NCBI GenBank assembly: GCA_019244295.1 | Contig: JAFASX010000119.1 | Span: 1-35,572 of the forward strand | Direction: 5' to 3' | Origin: Pseudonocardia sp. | Lineage (GTDB): Bacteria; Actinomycetota; Actinomycetes; Mycobacteriales; Pseudonocardiaceae | Length of the DNA stretch: 35,572 nt | Shown: in pieces, positions 8,418 to 17,337 of the stretch | Numbering within the stretch: the first letter of the stretch is position 1 | Layout of the letters: each line of letters starts with the position of its first letter | Program-made: the position numbers and the translations under genes | The notes under the pieces: generated by a model | Seen by the model: only the letters and a program-made list of their open reading frames with translations | Databases searched by the model: none | What the model was told of the DNA's origin: nothing

Positions 8418-8804
8418 ATGGCGAAGCTGTCGACCGACGAGCTACTTGATGCGTTCAAGGATATGACGCTGCTTGAGCTGTCGGAGTTCGTGAAGAAGTT
8501 CGAGGAGACTTTCGAGGTCAGCGCGGCCGCTCCGGTCGCGGTCGCGGCCGCCGGCCCAGCGGCCGCCGCCGCTCCGGTCGAGGAGGAGAAGGACGAGTTC
8601 AACGTCGTCCTCGAGGCCGCTGGCGACAAGAAGATCCAAGTCATCAAGGCCGTTCGGGAGCTTGTCTCCGGGCTGGGCCTGAAGGAGGCGAAGGACCTGG
8701 TGGAATCGGCCCCGAAGCCGATCATTGAGAACGCCCCCAAGGAGGCCGCCGAGGCGGCCAAGGCGAAGCTCGAGGCTGTTGGGGCGAAGGTCAGCTTGAC
8801 CTGA
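8418..8804 (+). CDS. rplL: 50S ribosomal protein L7/L12
   Basis: L7/L12 is the multicopy stalk protein that recruits translation factors. The 128-residue sequence has an N-terminal dimerisation helix ([20 protein letters not shown]), an Ala/Pro hinge at about residues 37-54, and the C-terminal factor-binding domain with [20 protein letters not shown] and [26 protein letters not shown] precedes ATG 8418. The 3' end is unusual because the stop codon lies in the first copy of a perfect 13-bp tandem duplication. A convergent gene follows, so transcription must end in the next 110 bases. Confidence 0.98.
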   Translation: MAKLSTDELLDAFKDMTLLELSEFVKKFEETFEVSAAAPVAVAAAGPAAAAAPVEEEKDEFNVVLEAAGDKKIQVIKAVRELVSGLGLKEAKDLVESAPKPIIENAPKEAAEAAKAKLEAVGAKVSLT

Positions 8805-8820
8805 TCACTTGACCTGATCA
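8795..8820 (+). repeat. Perfect 13-bp tandem duplication over the rplL stop codon
   Basis: CTTGACCTGATCA occurs at 8795-8807 and again at 8808-8820 with no mismatch. The rplL TGA stop (8802-8804) lies inside the first copy. Confidence 0.9.
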
Positions 8821-8833
8821 GCGCCGCCCTGCC

Positions 8834-8899
8834 TCACTCGGAGCGAACGGCACTTTCGCACGCTCTAGGTGAGTGAATGTGCCGTTCGCGCGCTAGAGC
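8834..8899. repeat. Interleaved inverted repeats between convergent genes (possible bidirectional terminator)
   Basis: Three words are followed by their reverse complements in the same order. TCACTC (8834-8839) pairs with GAGTGA (8871-8876). GCGAACGGCAC (8843-8853) pairs with GTGCCGTTCGC (8879-8889). GCTCTAG (8862-8868) pairs with CTAGAGC (8893-8899). The pairs cross, so they cannot all form nested stems; a hairpin from the 11-bp pair or a pseudoknot is possible. The position between rplL and the convergent racemase-type gene suits a two-way terminator. Confidence 0.6.
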
Positions 8900-8914
8900 C
8901 AGCGCGCTAGGGAG

Positions 8915-10027
8915 CTAGGAGGCTGGCTCAACCGTTTTGACCCCCCAGTCGGCGAACACCGCCTCGGTGTCGCCGCCGGGAACCGGGGGCGAGCTGGGCG
9001 GCGCGGATGGAGTCCGTGAGAAACGTGGCGCGGGGGCGGCTTGAGGCACGCCGTCAATCTCGATCAAAGTAGATCGGGCGCGCAGGTGGGGGTGGTGGAT
9101 CGCCTCGGGGAAGGTCAGCACCGGGGTGACGCATGCGTCCACATCGCCGAAGACTTCCGCCCACTGATCGCGGGTTTTGGTGGCGAGCACCGCCGTGAAC
9201 CGAGCACGCAGCGTCGGCCAACCGGACCGGTCGTACTGTTTGGGCATGTCCGCCGGGTCGAGCCGCAGCCCCTTGAGCAGCTGGGCGTAGAACCGCGGCT
9301 CTAGGGCGCCGAGCGCGACGTAACGTCCATCGGCGCAGATGTAGGTGTCGTAGAACGGCGCGCCGCCGTCGAGCAAGTTGACCCCGCGTTGGTCGCTCCA
9401 CAACCCGGCGGCCCGCATGGACCACATCATCTGGGCCAGCACGCTAGCCCCGTCGACCATCGCCGCGTCCACCACCTGGCCCTTGCCGGAACGGGCTCGT
9501 TCCCACAAGGCCGCCAGAATCCCGACCACCAGCAGCATCGACCCACCGCCGAAGTCACCGACCAGGTTCACCGGCGGCGGTGGCTTGCCGTCGGCGGACC
9601 CGATCGCATGCAGGACGCCAGTCAGCGAGATGTAGTTGATGTCGTGTCCGGCCCTCGGCGCCATCGGGCCCTGTTGTCCCCAGCCGGTCATCCGGGCGTA
9701 CACCAGCTCGGCATTGCGGGCCTGGCAGTCGGTCGGTCCCACCCCGAGCCGCTCGGTCACCCCGGGGCGAAACCCCTCGAGCAGGACGTCAGCCCGCTCG
9801 GCCAGCCGCAACACGGTCTCCCGACCGGCCGCCGTTTTGAGATCAACCGTTATCGACCGTCGTCCGCGCAATAAATAGTCGGTGGGTGGCGGTAGCTTCT
9901 CCTCGTCCACAGGTCGATCCACCCGAACAACATCCGCCCCAAGGTCGGACAGCATCATCGCCGCATGCGGACCTGGTCCAACTCCGGCCAGCTCAATGAC
10001 CTTCAGCCCGGTCAACGGTCCCGCCAC
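8915..10027 (-). CDS. CoA transferase family III protein, alpha-methylacyl-CoA racemase type
   Basis: The 370-residue product starts [20 protein letters not shown] and shows the family III CoA-transferase fold ([30 protein letters not shown]). [11 protein letters not shown] carries the catalytic His at about residue 128, [11 protein letters not shown] the catalytic Asp at about 158, and [10 protein letters not shown] a Glu at about 243. These sit where the His, Asp and Glu of the M. tuberculosis racemase Mcr sit. The expected reaction is epimerisation of 2-methylacyl-CoA during degradation of branched or sterol side chains. GTG 10027 has GAGGAGG at close spacing. It is divergent from the Mce operon, sharing a 183-base upstream region, and convergent with rplL. 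A lipid-uptake link with the Mce genes is inferred. Confidence 0.88.
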   Translation of the reverse strand: MAGPLTGLKVIELAGVGPGPHAAMMLSDLGADVVRVDRPVDEEKLPPPTDYLLRGRRSITVDLKTAAGRETVLRLAERADVLLEGFRPGVTERLGVGPTDCQARNAELVYARMTGWGQQGPMAPRAGHDINYISLTGVLHAIGSADGKPPPPVNLVGDFGGGSMLLVVGILAALWERARSGKGQVVDAAMVDGASVLAQMMWSMRAAGLWSDQRGVNLLDGGAPFYDTYICADGRYVALGALEPRFYAQLLKGLRLDPADMPKQYDRSGWPTLRARFTAVLATKTRDQWAEVFGDVDACVTPVLTFPEAIHHPHLRARSTLIEIDGVPQAAPAPRFSRTPSAPPSSPPVPGGDTEAVFADWGVKTVEPAS

Positions 10028-10210
10028 CAGTCCTCCTCACCGCGATCGCTTTTCCGCAACCGTAACCCGCCGAACCCAACCGAATGAGTAACCGATGCCG
10101 CTATCCTGCGTTTTTCCTTCCAGATGGGGATGCGTGATCCCGCCGGTCTCGACGGCCGCTCGGCTGGCGTGTCTCTGCGGTACGCCTATGGCCGGGAGGC
10201 TTGAGCCGCG

Positions 10211-10996
10211 ATGAGCAGTGGTGTGTTGGCCGCGCCTGGTGCGGTGCTGCGAGAGGTTGGCAATGTCTTCGCGCTGGGGCTGGACGTAGCCCGAAACGTC
10301 TTCAAGCGGCCGTTTCAGCTGCGCGAGTTCATCGAGCAACTGTGGTTCATCGCCAGCGTGTCCATCTTGCCGGCGGCGTTGGTCTCGATGGCGTTCGGTG
10401 CGGTGATCTCGCTGCAGCTGGGCTCGTTGGTGCGCCAGATTGGGGCACAGGCGTTCACCGGAGCGGCCAGTGTGCTGGCCAACGTGCAGCAGGCTTCACC
10501 GATCATCTGTGCGTTGCTGATCGCCGGCGCCGGCGGCACCGCGATCTGCGCGGACCTGGGCGCGCGGACGATCCGCGAGGAGATCGACGCGCTCGAGGTA
10601 CTCGGCATTTCGGTGGTCCAGCGGCTGGTGGTGCCGAGGGTGCTGGCATCGGCCGTTGTGGCCGTACTGCTCAACGGCCTGATCACCATCGTCGGAGTGT
10701 CCGGCGGCTACTTCTACAACGTGGTGCTGCAGAACGGAACGCCTGGGGCGTACCTAGCTGGGTTCTCCGCGCTGGCTCAGCCGGCTGACCTGGTGATCGG
10801 AGCGATCAAGGCGGTGTTCTTCGGTATTACCGCCGGCGTGGTGGCGGCCTACCGAGGGCTCAACCCCTCACCGGGCCCGAAAGGCGTCGGGGACGCGGTG
10901 AACCAGTCGGTGGTCATCAGTTTCGTACTGGTCTACCTGATCAATGTGGTGCTCACCACGGTGTATCTGACCTTGGTCCCGGCGAAGGGCAGCTGA
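10211..10996 (+). CDS. yrbEA: Mce operon permease YrbE-A (MlaE-like)
   Basis: This is the first gene of the Mce operon and one of two YrbE (MlaE-family) permeases for an ABC-type lipid importer. The 261-residue protein has an N-terminal amphipathic region followed by about five hydrophobic segments. The cytoplasmic-loop signature ADLGARTIREEIDALEVLG at about residues 115-133 contains the EExDA motif thought to contact the ATPase. ATG 10211 follows GGGAGG 11 bases upstream. The stop is one base from the GTG of the second permease, so the two are translationally coupled. No clear promoter was found in the 183-base divergent region. The substrate class is lipid or sterol by family; the actual substrate is unknown. 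Confidence 0.93.
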   Translation: MSSGVLAAPGAVLREVGNVFALGLDVARNVFKRPFQLREFIEQLWFIASVSILPAALVSMAFGAVISLQLGSLVRQIGAQAFTGAASVLANVQQASPIICALLIAGAGGTAICADLGARTIREEIDALEVLGISVVQRLVVPRVLASAVVAVLLNGLITIVGVSGGYFYNVVLQNGTPGAYLAGFSALAQPADLVIGAIKAVFFGITAGVVAAYRGLNPSPGPKGVGDAVNQSVVISFVLVYLINVVLTTVYLTLVPAKGS

Positions 10997-10997
10997 G

Positions 10998-11837
10998 GTG
11001 GCAGAGAGCTTTTCCTCGCGCGTCAAGCGGTTGGTCTCGACGCCGGTCACCGTCCTCGATGACCTCGGCGACCAAGGCTGGCTGTACATCCGGGCGCTGC
11101 GCTGGACTCCGCGCACGCTCACCCGGTACAAGAAGGAAGTCCTGCGCATCCTCACCGAGGTTGCCTTCGGCGCCGGCGGGCTGGCGGTGGTCGGCGGTAC
11201 GGTGATCATCGTCGCGCTGCTGACCTCGTTCACCGGCTCGGTGGTCGGGCTACAGGCGTACGCCGGGCTCGACCAGCTCGGCGCGGCCGCCTTCACCGCC
11301 TTCATCGCGGCCTACTTCAACACCAGGGAGATCTCGCCGCTGGTCTCCGCGATCGGGCTGACCGCGACGGTCGGCGCCGGGTTCACCGCGCAGCTGGGCG
11401 CGATGCGCATCTCTGAGGAGATTGACGCGCTCGAGGTGATGGCGGTACCCAGCTTGCCGTTCTTGGTGACCAGCCGGGTCATCGCCGGGTTCATTGCCAT
11501 CGTGCCGTTGTACGCCGCTGGGCTGTTGGCCTCATATCTCGCGTCACGGCTGACCGTGGCGCTTTTCGAGGGCCAGTCACTTGGCACCTACGACCATTAC
11601 TTCAACCTCTTCCTGCCGCCGATCGACATCCTCTACTCGTTCCTCAAAGTGCTGATCATCGCGGTGGTAATCATGTTGATTCACTGCTACTACGGTTACC
11701 GGGCCACCGGAGGTCCCGCTGGAGTCGGGGTGGCGGTGGGGCGCTCGGTGCGGGCCTCGCTAGTGTTGATCTTCGTTTTCGACATCTTCGTCAGCCTGGC
11801 GCTCTGGGGCTCCACGACGACTGTGAAGATCGCCTGA
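10998..11837 (+). CDS. yrbEB: Mce operon permease YrbE-B (MlaE-like)
   Basis: The second MlaE-family permease, 279 residues, would pair with YrbE-A as the membrane core of the transporter. It has a longer polar N-terminus than YrbE-A (RVKRLVSTPVTVLDDLGDQG). Hydrophobic segments follow (VVGGTVIIVALLTSFTGSVV, FLVTSRVIAGFIAIVPLYAA). The signature AQLGAMRISEEIDALEVMAV again holds the EExDA motif. It starts at GTG 10998, one base after the stop of YrbE-A. Its TGA overlaps the ATG of the next gene by one base (TGATG). Confidence 0.93.
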   Translation: MAESFSSRVKRLVSTPVTVLDDLGDQGWLYIRALRWTPRTLTRYKKEVLRILTEVAFGAGGLAVVGGTVIIVALLTSFTGSVVGLQAYAGLDQLGAAAFTAFIAAYFNTREISPLVSAIGLTATVGAGFTAQLGAMRISEEIDALEVMAVPSLPFLVTSRVIAGFIAIVPLYAAGLLASYLASRLTVALFEGQSLGTYDHYFNLFLPPIDILYSFLKVLIIAVVIMLIHCYYGYRATGGPAGVGVAVGRSVRASLVLIFVFDIFVSLALWGSTTTVKIA

Positions 11838-12988
11838 TGGTCGATCGTCTGGAGGCTTGGCCGCGCCGAATCCTGGGGCTTGGCATGATCGCCCTGGTGG
11901 TCGCGTTGCTCGGTGTGTGCGTGGTGGTCTACAACCATGTCTTCACCGACCGGGTTATGGTAACGGTCCACATTGATCAGGTCGACGACGCGTTTCTGCC
12001 GAACGAGGAAGTCCGGTTACGGGGGGTAACTGTCGGTGAGGTCAGCCGAGCGGTGTCACAGGGCCAGCAGGCGGTGCTCACCTTGGCGTTGCAGCCGTCG
12101 GCGGTGCCGAACATACCGCGCAACGTGACCGTCCGGCTGGTGCCCAAGAGCCTGTTCGGCGAGCGCTACGTCTCGCTGAACGTGCCAGCGCAGCAATCCG
12201 CGGAGTTAATCCAGCCCGGTGATGTGATCCCCCGGGATCGCAGCGCTGACACTATCGAGCTGGGGAAGGTCTTCGCCGACACGCTGCCTCTGCTGCAAGC
12301 CGTCAACCCCGCCGACCTGGCCAGCACGCTCGGCGCTGTTGACCAGACGCTGACCGGGAGGGGCGCGAAGTTGGGACAGACTCTGCGCCAGCTGCACACC
12401 TATGTCAGCCAGCTCAACCTGGCGCTGCCCGATCTGACCGCCGACATCAGGGCACTGCCGCCGTTCACCGATACCTACGCCAAGGCCGCGCCCAACCTTA
12501 TTCAGGCATTGGCCAACCTGACGACGACCAGCCGGACCCTGGTGGAGAAGCAATCTGAGCTGGCAAACCTGCTCTCGAGCGCCACAACCGCCTCCGACGA
12601 CCTGTACTACTTCGTTCAGCGCAACCGTGACAACTTGCCTGACCTGGTCCATGTCGCCCGGCCGCCGCTGGAGCTGCTAGCTCGCTACTCGCCCGAGTAT
12701 GTCTGCTTCTTCCGTCAGCTCGCCGACGGCGTGACCAGGATCAGCCCGGTGTTCGGGACTAGGGCCCACCCGACGTTGACCATCACGCTGGAAATCGTGC
12801 CCGCCAGGGCGAAGTACCTGCCGCACGCCGATGAGCCGGACTTCACCGACAACCGGGGCCCGGCGTGCTATCCGCAGCCTGTTCCCGCGCCGCAATATCC
12901 CGGCGGGAAGCCGTTCCAGGATGGCTCGACGCACCAGCCGGCGGCCAAGTCCAGCGCGCCGAGCCGCCAAGCGGTGCAGCCGCCATGA
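11837..12988 (+). CDS. mceA: Mce family protein A (MlaD domain)
   Basis: First of six Mce proteins, thought to form a hexameric tunnel that carries lipids across the periplasm-like space to the YrbE permease. The 383-residue product has one N-terminal membrane helix (LGLGMIALVVALLGVCVVVY). The MlaD/MCE domain follows (VTVHIDQVDDAFLPNEEVRL, RGVTVGEVS, VPKSLFGERYVSLNVP). A long helical region comes next (about residues 150-280), and the tail is Pro/Ser-rich. Start ATG overlaps the YrbE-B stop; the stop overlaps the next ATG (ATGA at 12985-12988). The A-F letter comes from operon position. Confidence 0.92.
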   Translation: MVDRLEAWPRRILGLGMIALVVALLGVCVVVYNHVFTDRVMVTVHIDQVDDAFLPNEEVRLRGVTVGEVSRAVSQGQQAVLTLALQPSAVPNIPRNVTVRLVPKSLFGERYVSLNVPAQQSAELIQPGDVIPRDRSADTIELGKVFADTLPLLQAVNPADLASTLGAVDQTLTGRGAKLGQTLRQLHTYVSQLNLALPDLTADIRALPPFTDTYAKAAPNLIQALANLTTTSRTLVEKQSELANLLSSATTASDDLYYFVQRNRDNLPDLVHVARPPLELLARYSPEYVCFFRQLADGVTRISPVFGTRAHPTLTITLEIVPARAKYLPHADEPDFTDNRGPACYPQPVPAPQYPGGKPFQDGSTHQPAAKSSAPSRQAVQPP

Positions 12989-14040
12989 GGTCGTTGCGTG
13001 GGGTGGCTGGCCCGCTCATCAAGTTTTTGATCTTTGCGGTGGTCACGATCTTCTGCACGGTGGTGCTGGCTTCGACCATCGCCAACACCACAGGTGGGGC
13101 ATTGACCTCCTACCGCGCCCGGTTCTCCGATGCCACCGGGTTGCTCGCTGGCGACGAGGTTCGCATCGCGGGCGTACGGGTTGGGCAGATCGACGACGTT
13201 CGGCTGGTGGATCGCAAGGTCGCGTTGGTGGTGTTCTCCGTGCGGCGCGACCTCGAGCTGCCGCGATCAACTATCGCGACGATCAAGTTACGAAACCTGA
13301 TCGGTCAGCGTTATCTGTCACTGGCCCAGGGCGCTGGCGCTCCTGGCGGCGTGCTGGCTGAGGGAGACACGCTGCCGATAGAGCAAACTCATCCCGCGCT
13401 GAACCTCACTCAGCTGTTCGCCGGCTTCCGGCCGCTGTTGCGGGCGCTGTCCCCTCGGGACGTGAACCAGTTGTCCTTCGAGCTGGTGACCGTGCTGCAA
13501 GGGGAGGGTGGCACGATCTCCAGCCTGCTGGCGCACACCGCGTCGCTGGCGAGCACGCTAGCCGATAAGGACAAGGTGATCGGCGAGGTCATCGACAACC
13601 TCAACCAGGTGCTCGACACCGTCAACGCGCGGGACGCCGAGCTCACCCGCTTGATCATCACGGCGCGGCAATTGGTCTCGGGGTTGTCCCAGGACCGCCA
13701 CACCATCGGGCAAGCCGTCCAGTCGATCGGCGAGTTGACCGAGGTCACGGCCGACCTGCTCAGAGACGCCCGGCCACCGCTGAAGGACGACATCAGGTAT
13801 CTGGGTGAGCTAGCTAGTCACCTCAACGACAACCAACAGCTGGTGGAGCGCTTCCTCACCACGCTGCCCGGCAAGTTGGACAAACTGGTCCCGGCGTCCA
13901 CCTACGCCGGCTGGTTCAACCTCTACCTCTGCGATTTCAGCGGCACGCTGAGATCGCCGGCATCGCTCGGAGGCGCCCAGGTGCCGCTGCCGAATGTGCC
14001 CGGAATGGGCACCGCCCCACGCTGTGGTGAGCATCGATGA
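12985..14040 (+). CDS. mceB: Mce family protein B (MlaD domain)
   Basis: The 351-residue protein begins MRSLRGVAGPLIKFLIFAVV with an N-terminal membrane helix. The MCE domain shows FSDATGLLAGDEVRIAGVRV, GQIDDVRLVDRKVALVVFSV and LRNLIGQRYLSLAQG. A helical part with NLTQLFAGFRPLLRALSP, conserved in Mce proteins, follows. ATG 12985 was chosen because it overlaps the mceA stop as ATGA. The frame is open further upstream but that overlaps mceA. The C-terminus has two Cys residues (LYLCDFSG and PRCGEH) that could pair outside the cell. Its stop overlaps mceC in the same way. Confidence 0.92.
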   Translation: MRSLRGVAGPLIKFLIFAVVTIFCTVVLASTIANTTGGALTSYRARFSDATGLLAGDEVRIAGVRVGQIDDVRLVDRKVALVVFSVRRDLELPRSTIATIKLRNLIGQRYLSLAQGAGAPGGVLAEGDTLPIEQTHPALNLTQLFAGFRPLLRALSPRDVNQLSFELVTVLQGEGGTISSLLAHTASLASTLADKDKVIGEVIDNLNQVLDTVNARDAELTRLIITARQLVSGLSQDRHTIGQAVQSIGELTEVTADLLRDARPPLKDDIRYLGELASHLNDNQQLVERFLTTLPGKLDKLVPASTYAGWFNLYLCDFSGTLRSPASLGGAQVPLPNVPGMGTAPRCGEHR

Positions 14041-15002
14041 CGCCATTCCGCCAACGCAACCCGATCATCATCGGGGTGGTCAGCCTGTTGGCCATCGCCG
14101 GCTTGTTGTTCGTGGCCTACCGGGCCGACAGCCTGCCGGTGATTGGTGCCGGCAAGGAGTACTCCGCCGTCTTCTCCGAGTCGGCGGGGTTGCGCGCGGG
14201 CGACGAGGTGCTCATCGCCGGGGTGAAGGTCGGCAAGGTCACCGGCGTCAAGCTGCATAACGTGGCCGTGCTGGTCACGTTCCGAGCCAAGGGTGCCGAT
14301 ATCGGCGATCGCAGCTCGGCTTCGATCCAAATCAAGACGCTGCTCGGCAGCAAGTTCCTGGCCATCGATCCGGCCGGCGAGCACGAGCTGAGCGCCGACA
14401 CCCCGATTCCGCTCGAGCGCACCGCCGCCCCCTACGATGTGGTCGAGGCGTTCAACGCACTGACCAACCAGGTCGACCAGCTGGACACCACCGCGCTGGC
14501 CAACGGCTTGCGCACCATCGCGACAACATTCCGGGACACCCCTGACGCGGTGCGGACCTCGTTGGACGGGCTCAGCCGGCTCTCGGTGACCATCGCCTCG
14601 CGTAACGATCAAATCGCTCACCTGCTGAACAACACCAACAAGGTGAGTGGAGTGCTCGCCGCCCGCAACGGCGACATCACCGCGATCCTCTCGGACGGGA
14701 GCAAGCTGCTCGAGGAACTGCGGGCGAGGGAAGACGCGATCAGCCGCCTGCTGGACGGCACCCGTCGGCTGTCCGAGCAACTGCGCGGGTTGGTTCGGGA
14801 CAACCAGGGTCAGATCGGCCCAACGCTGCGCGAGCTGGACCGGCTCACCGACACTTTGCAACGCAACCAGGAGAACCTGGTCGCCGGAATCCGCCGGCTC
14901 GGGCCATTCATCACGCTGTTCAATAACACGCTCGGCAACGGCCGCTGGTTCGATAGCTACCTGGACGGGCTGCTGCCCCAGCCGATCGGAGCTGGCAGAT
15001 GA
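14037..15002 (+). CDS. mceC: Mce family protein C (MlaD domain)
   Basis: The 321-residue protein has an N-terminal membrane helix (IIIGVVSLLAIAGLLFVAYR). The MCE domain runs from FSESAGLRAGDEVLIAGVKV to KTLLGSKFLAIDPAG. The helical region contains VVEAFNALTNQVDQLDTTAL and repeated leucine-rich helices. It ends soon after the helices, making it the shortest Mce protein of the set, without a Pro-rich tail. ATG 14037 overlaps the stop of mceB and its own stop overlaps the ATG of mceD, so expression should be coupled. Confidence 0.92.
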   Translation: MTPFRQRNPIIIGVVSLLAIAGLLFVAYRADSLPVIGAGKEYSAVFSESAGLRAGDEVLIAGVKVGKVTGVKLHNVAVLVTFRAKGADIGDRSSASIQIKTLLGSKFLAIDPAGEHELSADTPIPLERTAAPYDVVEAFNALTNQVDQLDTTALANGLRTIATTFRDTPDAVRTSLDGLSRLSVTIASRNDQIAHLLNNTNKVSGVLAARNGDITAILSDGSKLLEELRAREDAISRLLDGTRRLSEQLRGLVRDNQGQIGPTLRELDRLTDTLQRNQENLVAGIRRLGPFITLFNNTLGNGRWFDSYLDGLLPQPIGAGR

Positions 15003-16153
15003 GCGTGCGGGGCCGCGCGTTGTACAGCGCGATCGCGCTGGGAGTGGTCGCCCTGGTGGTCGCGGCGGGGGCGGTGTTCGCGCTGGGCCGCCCGTCCTCG
15101 ATCAAGTACGCCGGAATGTTCGAGACCGCGATCGGTGTCTATCCCGGCAGCGACGTGCGCGTGCTCGGGGTCTCGGTGGGCGCGGTGGACGGGCTGCGCC
15201 CGGAGGGCCGCCTGGTGCGGGTCGACTTCCACGTCGACTCCGATGTTCCGGTGCCGAAGGATGCCGCCGTGGTGGTGGTCGCCCCGACCGTGGTCGCCGA
15301 CCGGTACCTGCAGCTGACTCCGGCCTACTCGGGTGGCCCTACCCTTGCCGAGGGGTCAGTCATCCCGCGTGAGCGCACCGCGTCCCCGGCGGAGTTCGAC
15401 GATCTGCTCGGCGCGGTGCAGAAGCTCACCACCTCGCTCGGTCCCCAGGGCGTGAACGCCACCGGCGCATTGTCCGATGCGTTGAGCACCACGGCGCGAA
15501 ATCTAGCCGGCAACGGCCAGAAGCTGAACACCACGCTCGGCAATCTTTCGCAGGCGGTGAACACCCTCGACACGTCCCGGGAGGACCTGTTCGGCACGGT
15601 GCGCAACCTGCAGTCCTTCGTCACCAATCTCAAACAGGACGACGGTCAGGTTCGCGAGTTCACGACGCAGTTTGCCCAGGTCAGCCAGTACCTAGCGGGG
15701 GAGAGGGAGAATCTGGGCGCCGCGCTGCGTGAGCTGTCCGAGGCTCTCGGCGAGGTCGCGGTGTTCGTGCGCGACAACCGCGCGGAGATCCGGATCGACG
15801 TCGACAGGCTGGCCGAGATCCTGCGCACCGTCAACGGGGAACGGCTGGCGCTTGAGCAGATTCTCGACACGGCACCCATCGGGTTGAGCGGGCTGATCAA
15901 CGCCTACAACGGTGCGTCCGGCACGCTCGATACCCGGGTGAACATTCTGCAGATCTTGGTCTGCCAGGTGTACCAACTCGTGCCACCGCTACAGCCTGTA
16001 CTCGGTTCGCTGCTGCCGCCGTCGGTGCTGGCCGGCTGCGCGTCCCCAGGCCGGGTAGCGGCACCGACCGTAGCGGCACCGACCGCGGGGATCCTTCGGC
16101 AGGGCAACCCACCGATCCCGATGATGTTCACGCCGCTGGGGGGCGGGCGATGA
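14999..16153 (+). CDS. mceD: Mce family protein D (MlaD domain)
   Basis: The 384-residue product has a membrane helix near residues 8-30 (LYSAIALGVVALVVAAGAVF). Its MCE domain includes FETAIGVYPGSDVRVLGVSV and the family segment VVAPTVVADRYLQLTPAY. Helices follow with FDDLLGAVQKLTTSLGPQGV and the Mce-typical GEVAVFVRDNRAEIRIDVD. The C-terminal tail contains a short duplicated word (VAAPTVAAPTAG). ATGA overlaps link it to the genes on both sides. The letter D follows operon order. Confidence 0.92.
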   Translation: MSVRGRALYSAIALGVVALVVAAGAVFALGRPSSIKYAGMFETAIGVYPGSDVRVLGVSVGAVDGLRPEGRLVRVDFHVDSDVPVPKDAAVVVVAPTVVADRYLQLTPAYSGGPTLAEGSVIPRERTASPAEFDDLLGAVQKLTTSLGPQGVNATGALSDALSTTARNLAGNGQKLNTTLGNLSQAVNTLDTSREDLFGTVRNLQSFVTNLKQDDGQVREFTTQFAQVSQYLAGERENLGAALRELSEALGEVAVFVRDNRAEIRIDVDRLAEILRTVNGERLALEQILDTAPIGLSGLINAYNGASGTLDTRVNILQILVCQVYQLVPPLQPVLGSLLPPSVLAGCASPGRVAAPTVAAPTAGILRQGNPPIPMMFTPLGGGR

Positions 16154-17337
16154 CCCGCCGTATTGGTCGCGTCGTCACCGCGCGGCTCGCCGCCTTCGGC
16201 GCGGTCGCCGGTCTGCTGACCGGCTGCGGCTCGGTGTCGCTGCAGAACGTGCCTTTGCCGGGCGGCGCTGACCTGGGCGCTCATCCGTTCGAGGTCACCG
16301 TGCAATTCCGGGATGTACTCGATCTGGTGCCGCAGTCCGCGGTGCGGGTCAACAACGTGACGGTTGGTTCGGTGCGCGCGATCGATCTGGATCCGAAGAC
16401 CTGGTCGGCGCGAGTGAAGGTGGCGCTCAACGGAGATATCAGGTTGCCAGCGAACGCTACCGCGCAGTTACGGCAGACCGCGCTCCTCGGAGAGAAGTAC
16501 GTCCTGCTGGCTGGCCCCACCGACGGTCCACCGGAAGGCGACTTGACCGATGGCGCGGTCATTCCATTGGCCAGGACCGGCCGCAACCCCACCGCCGAGG
16601 AGATCTTCGGTGCGTTGTCGATGCTGCTCAACGGCGGTGGGCTCGGTCATGTGCAGAACATTGCCCGCGAGCTGAACAAGGCGCTAGCCGGCAATGAAAG
16701 TGACGTTCGGGCGTTGCTAACGGACCTGAACGTGCTGACCAGCACCCTGGACGCCGAGCGCGGCAACATCAGCCGGGCGCTGGACGGGGTGGACCGGCTG
16801 TCCGCTCAGTTGGTCGAACAACGCGCGAATCTGGACAAAGTGCTGACCGATCTGGAGCCGGGGCTGGCTGTGCTCAACCGGCAGCGCCGAGACCTGGTGC
16901 ACCTGCTCGAATCGCTGGATCGGTTGTCCAGGGTCACCGTGAACGTGGTCAACCGCAGCCGTGACGACCTGATAGCCGACCTGCGGGCCCTGCGGCCGAC
17001 ACTGCGTGAGCTCGCCAGGGCTGGCGACACCATCCCCCGGTCGCTGCAGTTGCTCCTCACCCCGCCCTTCACGGATTCGGCGATCCCCACCTTCAAAGGT
17101 GACTACGAGAACCTCACGATCAAGCTGGACCTGAACGTGCAAGATTTGATCAATAATTTGTCGCGTACGCCCCCGGGACAGCTGCCGATTCAGCTCCCCG
17201 ATGATCCGCTGCGCACGCTGCCCTCGGTGCCGGGTAACACGGTGGCGGTGCCCGACTTGCCGTTGCCTGGTGCGGGTCATCCGTCCGCGCCTCGACTGCC
17301 AGGCGGGCTCGCTGTGCCCGGGCTGGGAGGCGGCTGA
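16150..17337 (+). CDS. mceE: Mce family lipoprotein E (MlaD domain)
   Basis: The fifth Mce protein is a lipoprotein, as MceE normally is. The N-terminus MTRRIGRVVTARLAAFGAVA is followed by the lipobox LLTGC, so Cys26 should be lipidated after signal peptidase II cleavage. The MCE domain reads FRDVLDLVPQSAVRVNNVTV through LRQTALLGEKYVLLAGPTDG. Helices with ARTGRNPTAEEIFGALSMLL follow. A Pro-rich tail (LPIQLPDDPLRTLPSVPG) completes the 395 residues. Its start overlaps the mceD stop and its TGA overlaps the mceF ATG by one base. Confidence 0.93.
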   Translation: MTRRIGRVVTARLAAFGAVAGLLTGCGSVSLQNVPLPGGADLGAHPFEVTVQFRDVLDLVPQSAVRVNNVTVGSVRAIDLDPKTWSARVKVALNGDIRLPANATAQLRQTALLGEKYVLLAGPTDGPPEGDLTDGAVIPLARTGRNPTAEEIFGALSMLLNGGGLGHVQNIARELNKALAGNESDVRALLTDLNVLTSTLDAERGNISRALDGVDRLSAQLVEQRANLDKVLTDLEPGLAVLNRQRRDLVHLLESLDRLSRVTVNVVNRSRDDLIADLRALRPTLRELARAGDTIPRSLQLLLTPPFTDSAIPTFKGDYENLTIKLDLNVQDLINNLSRTPPGQLPIQLPDDPLRTLPSVPGNTVAVPDLPLPGAGHPSAPRLPGGLAVPGLGGG

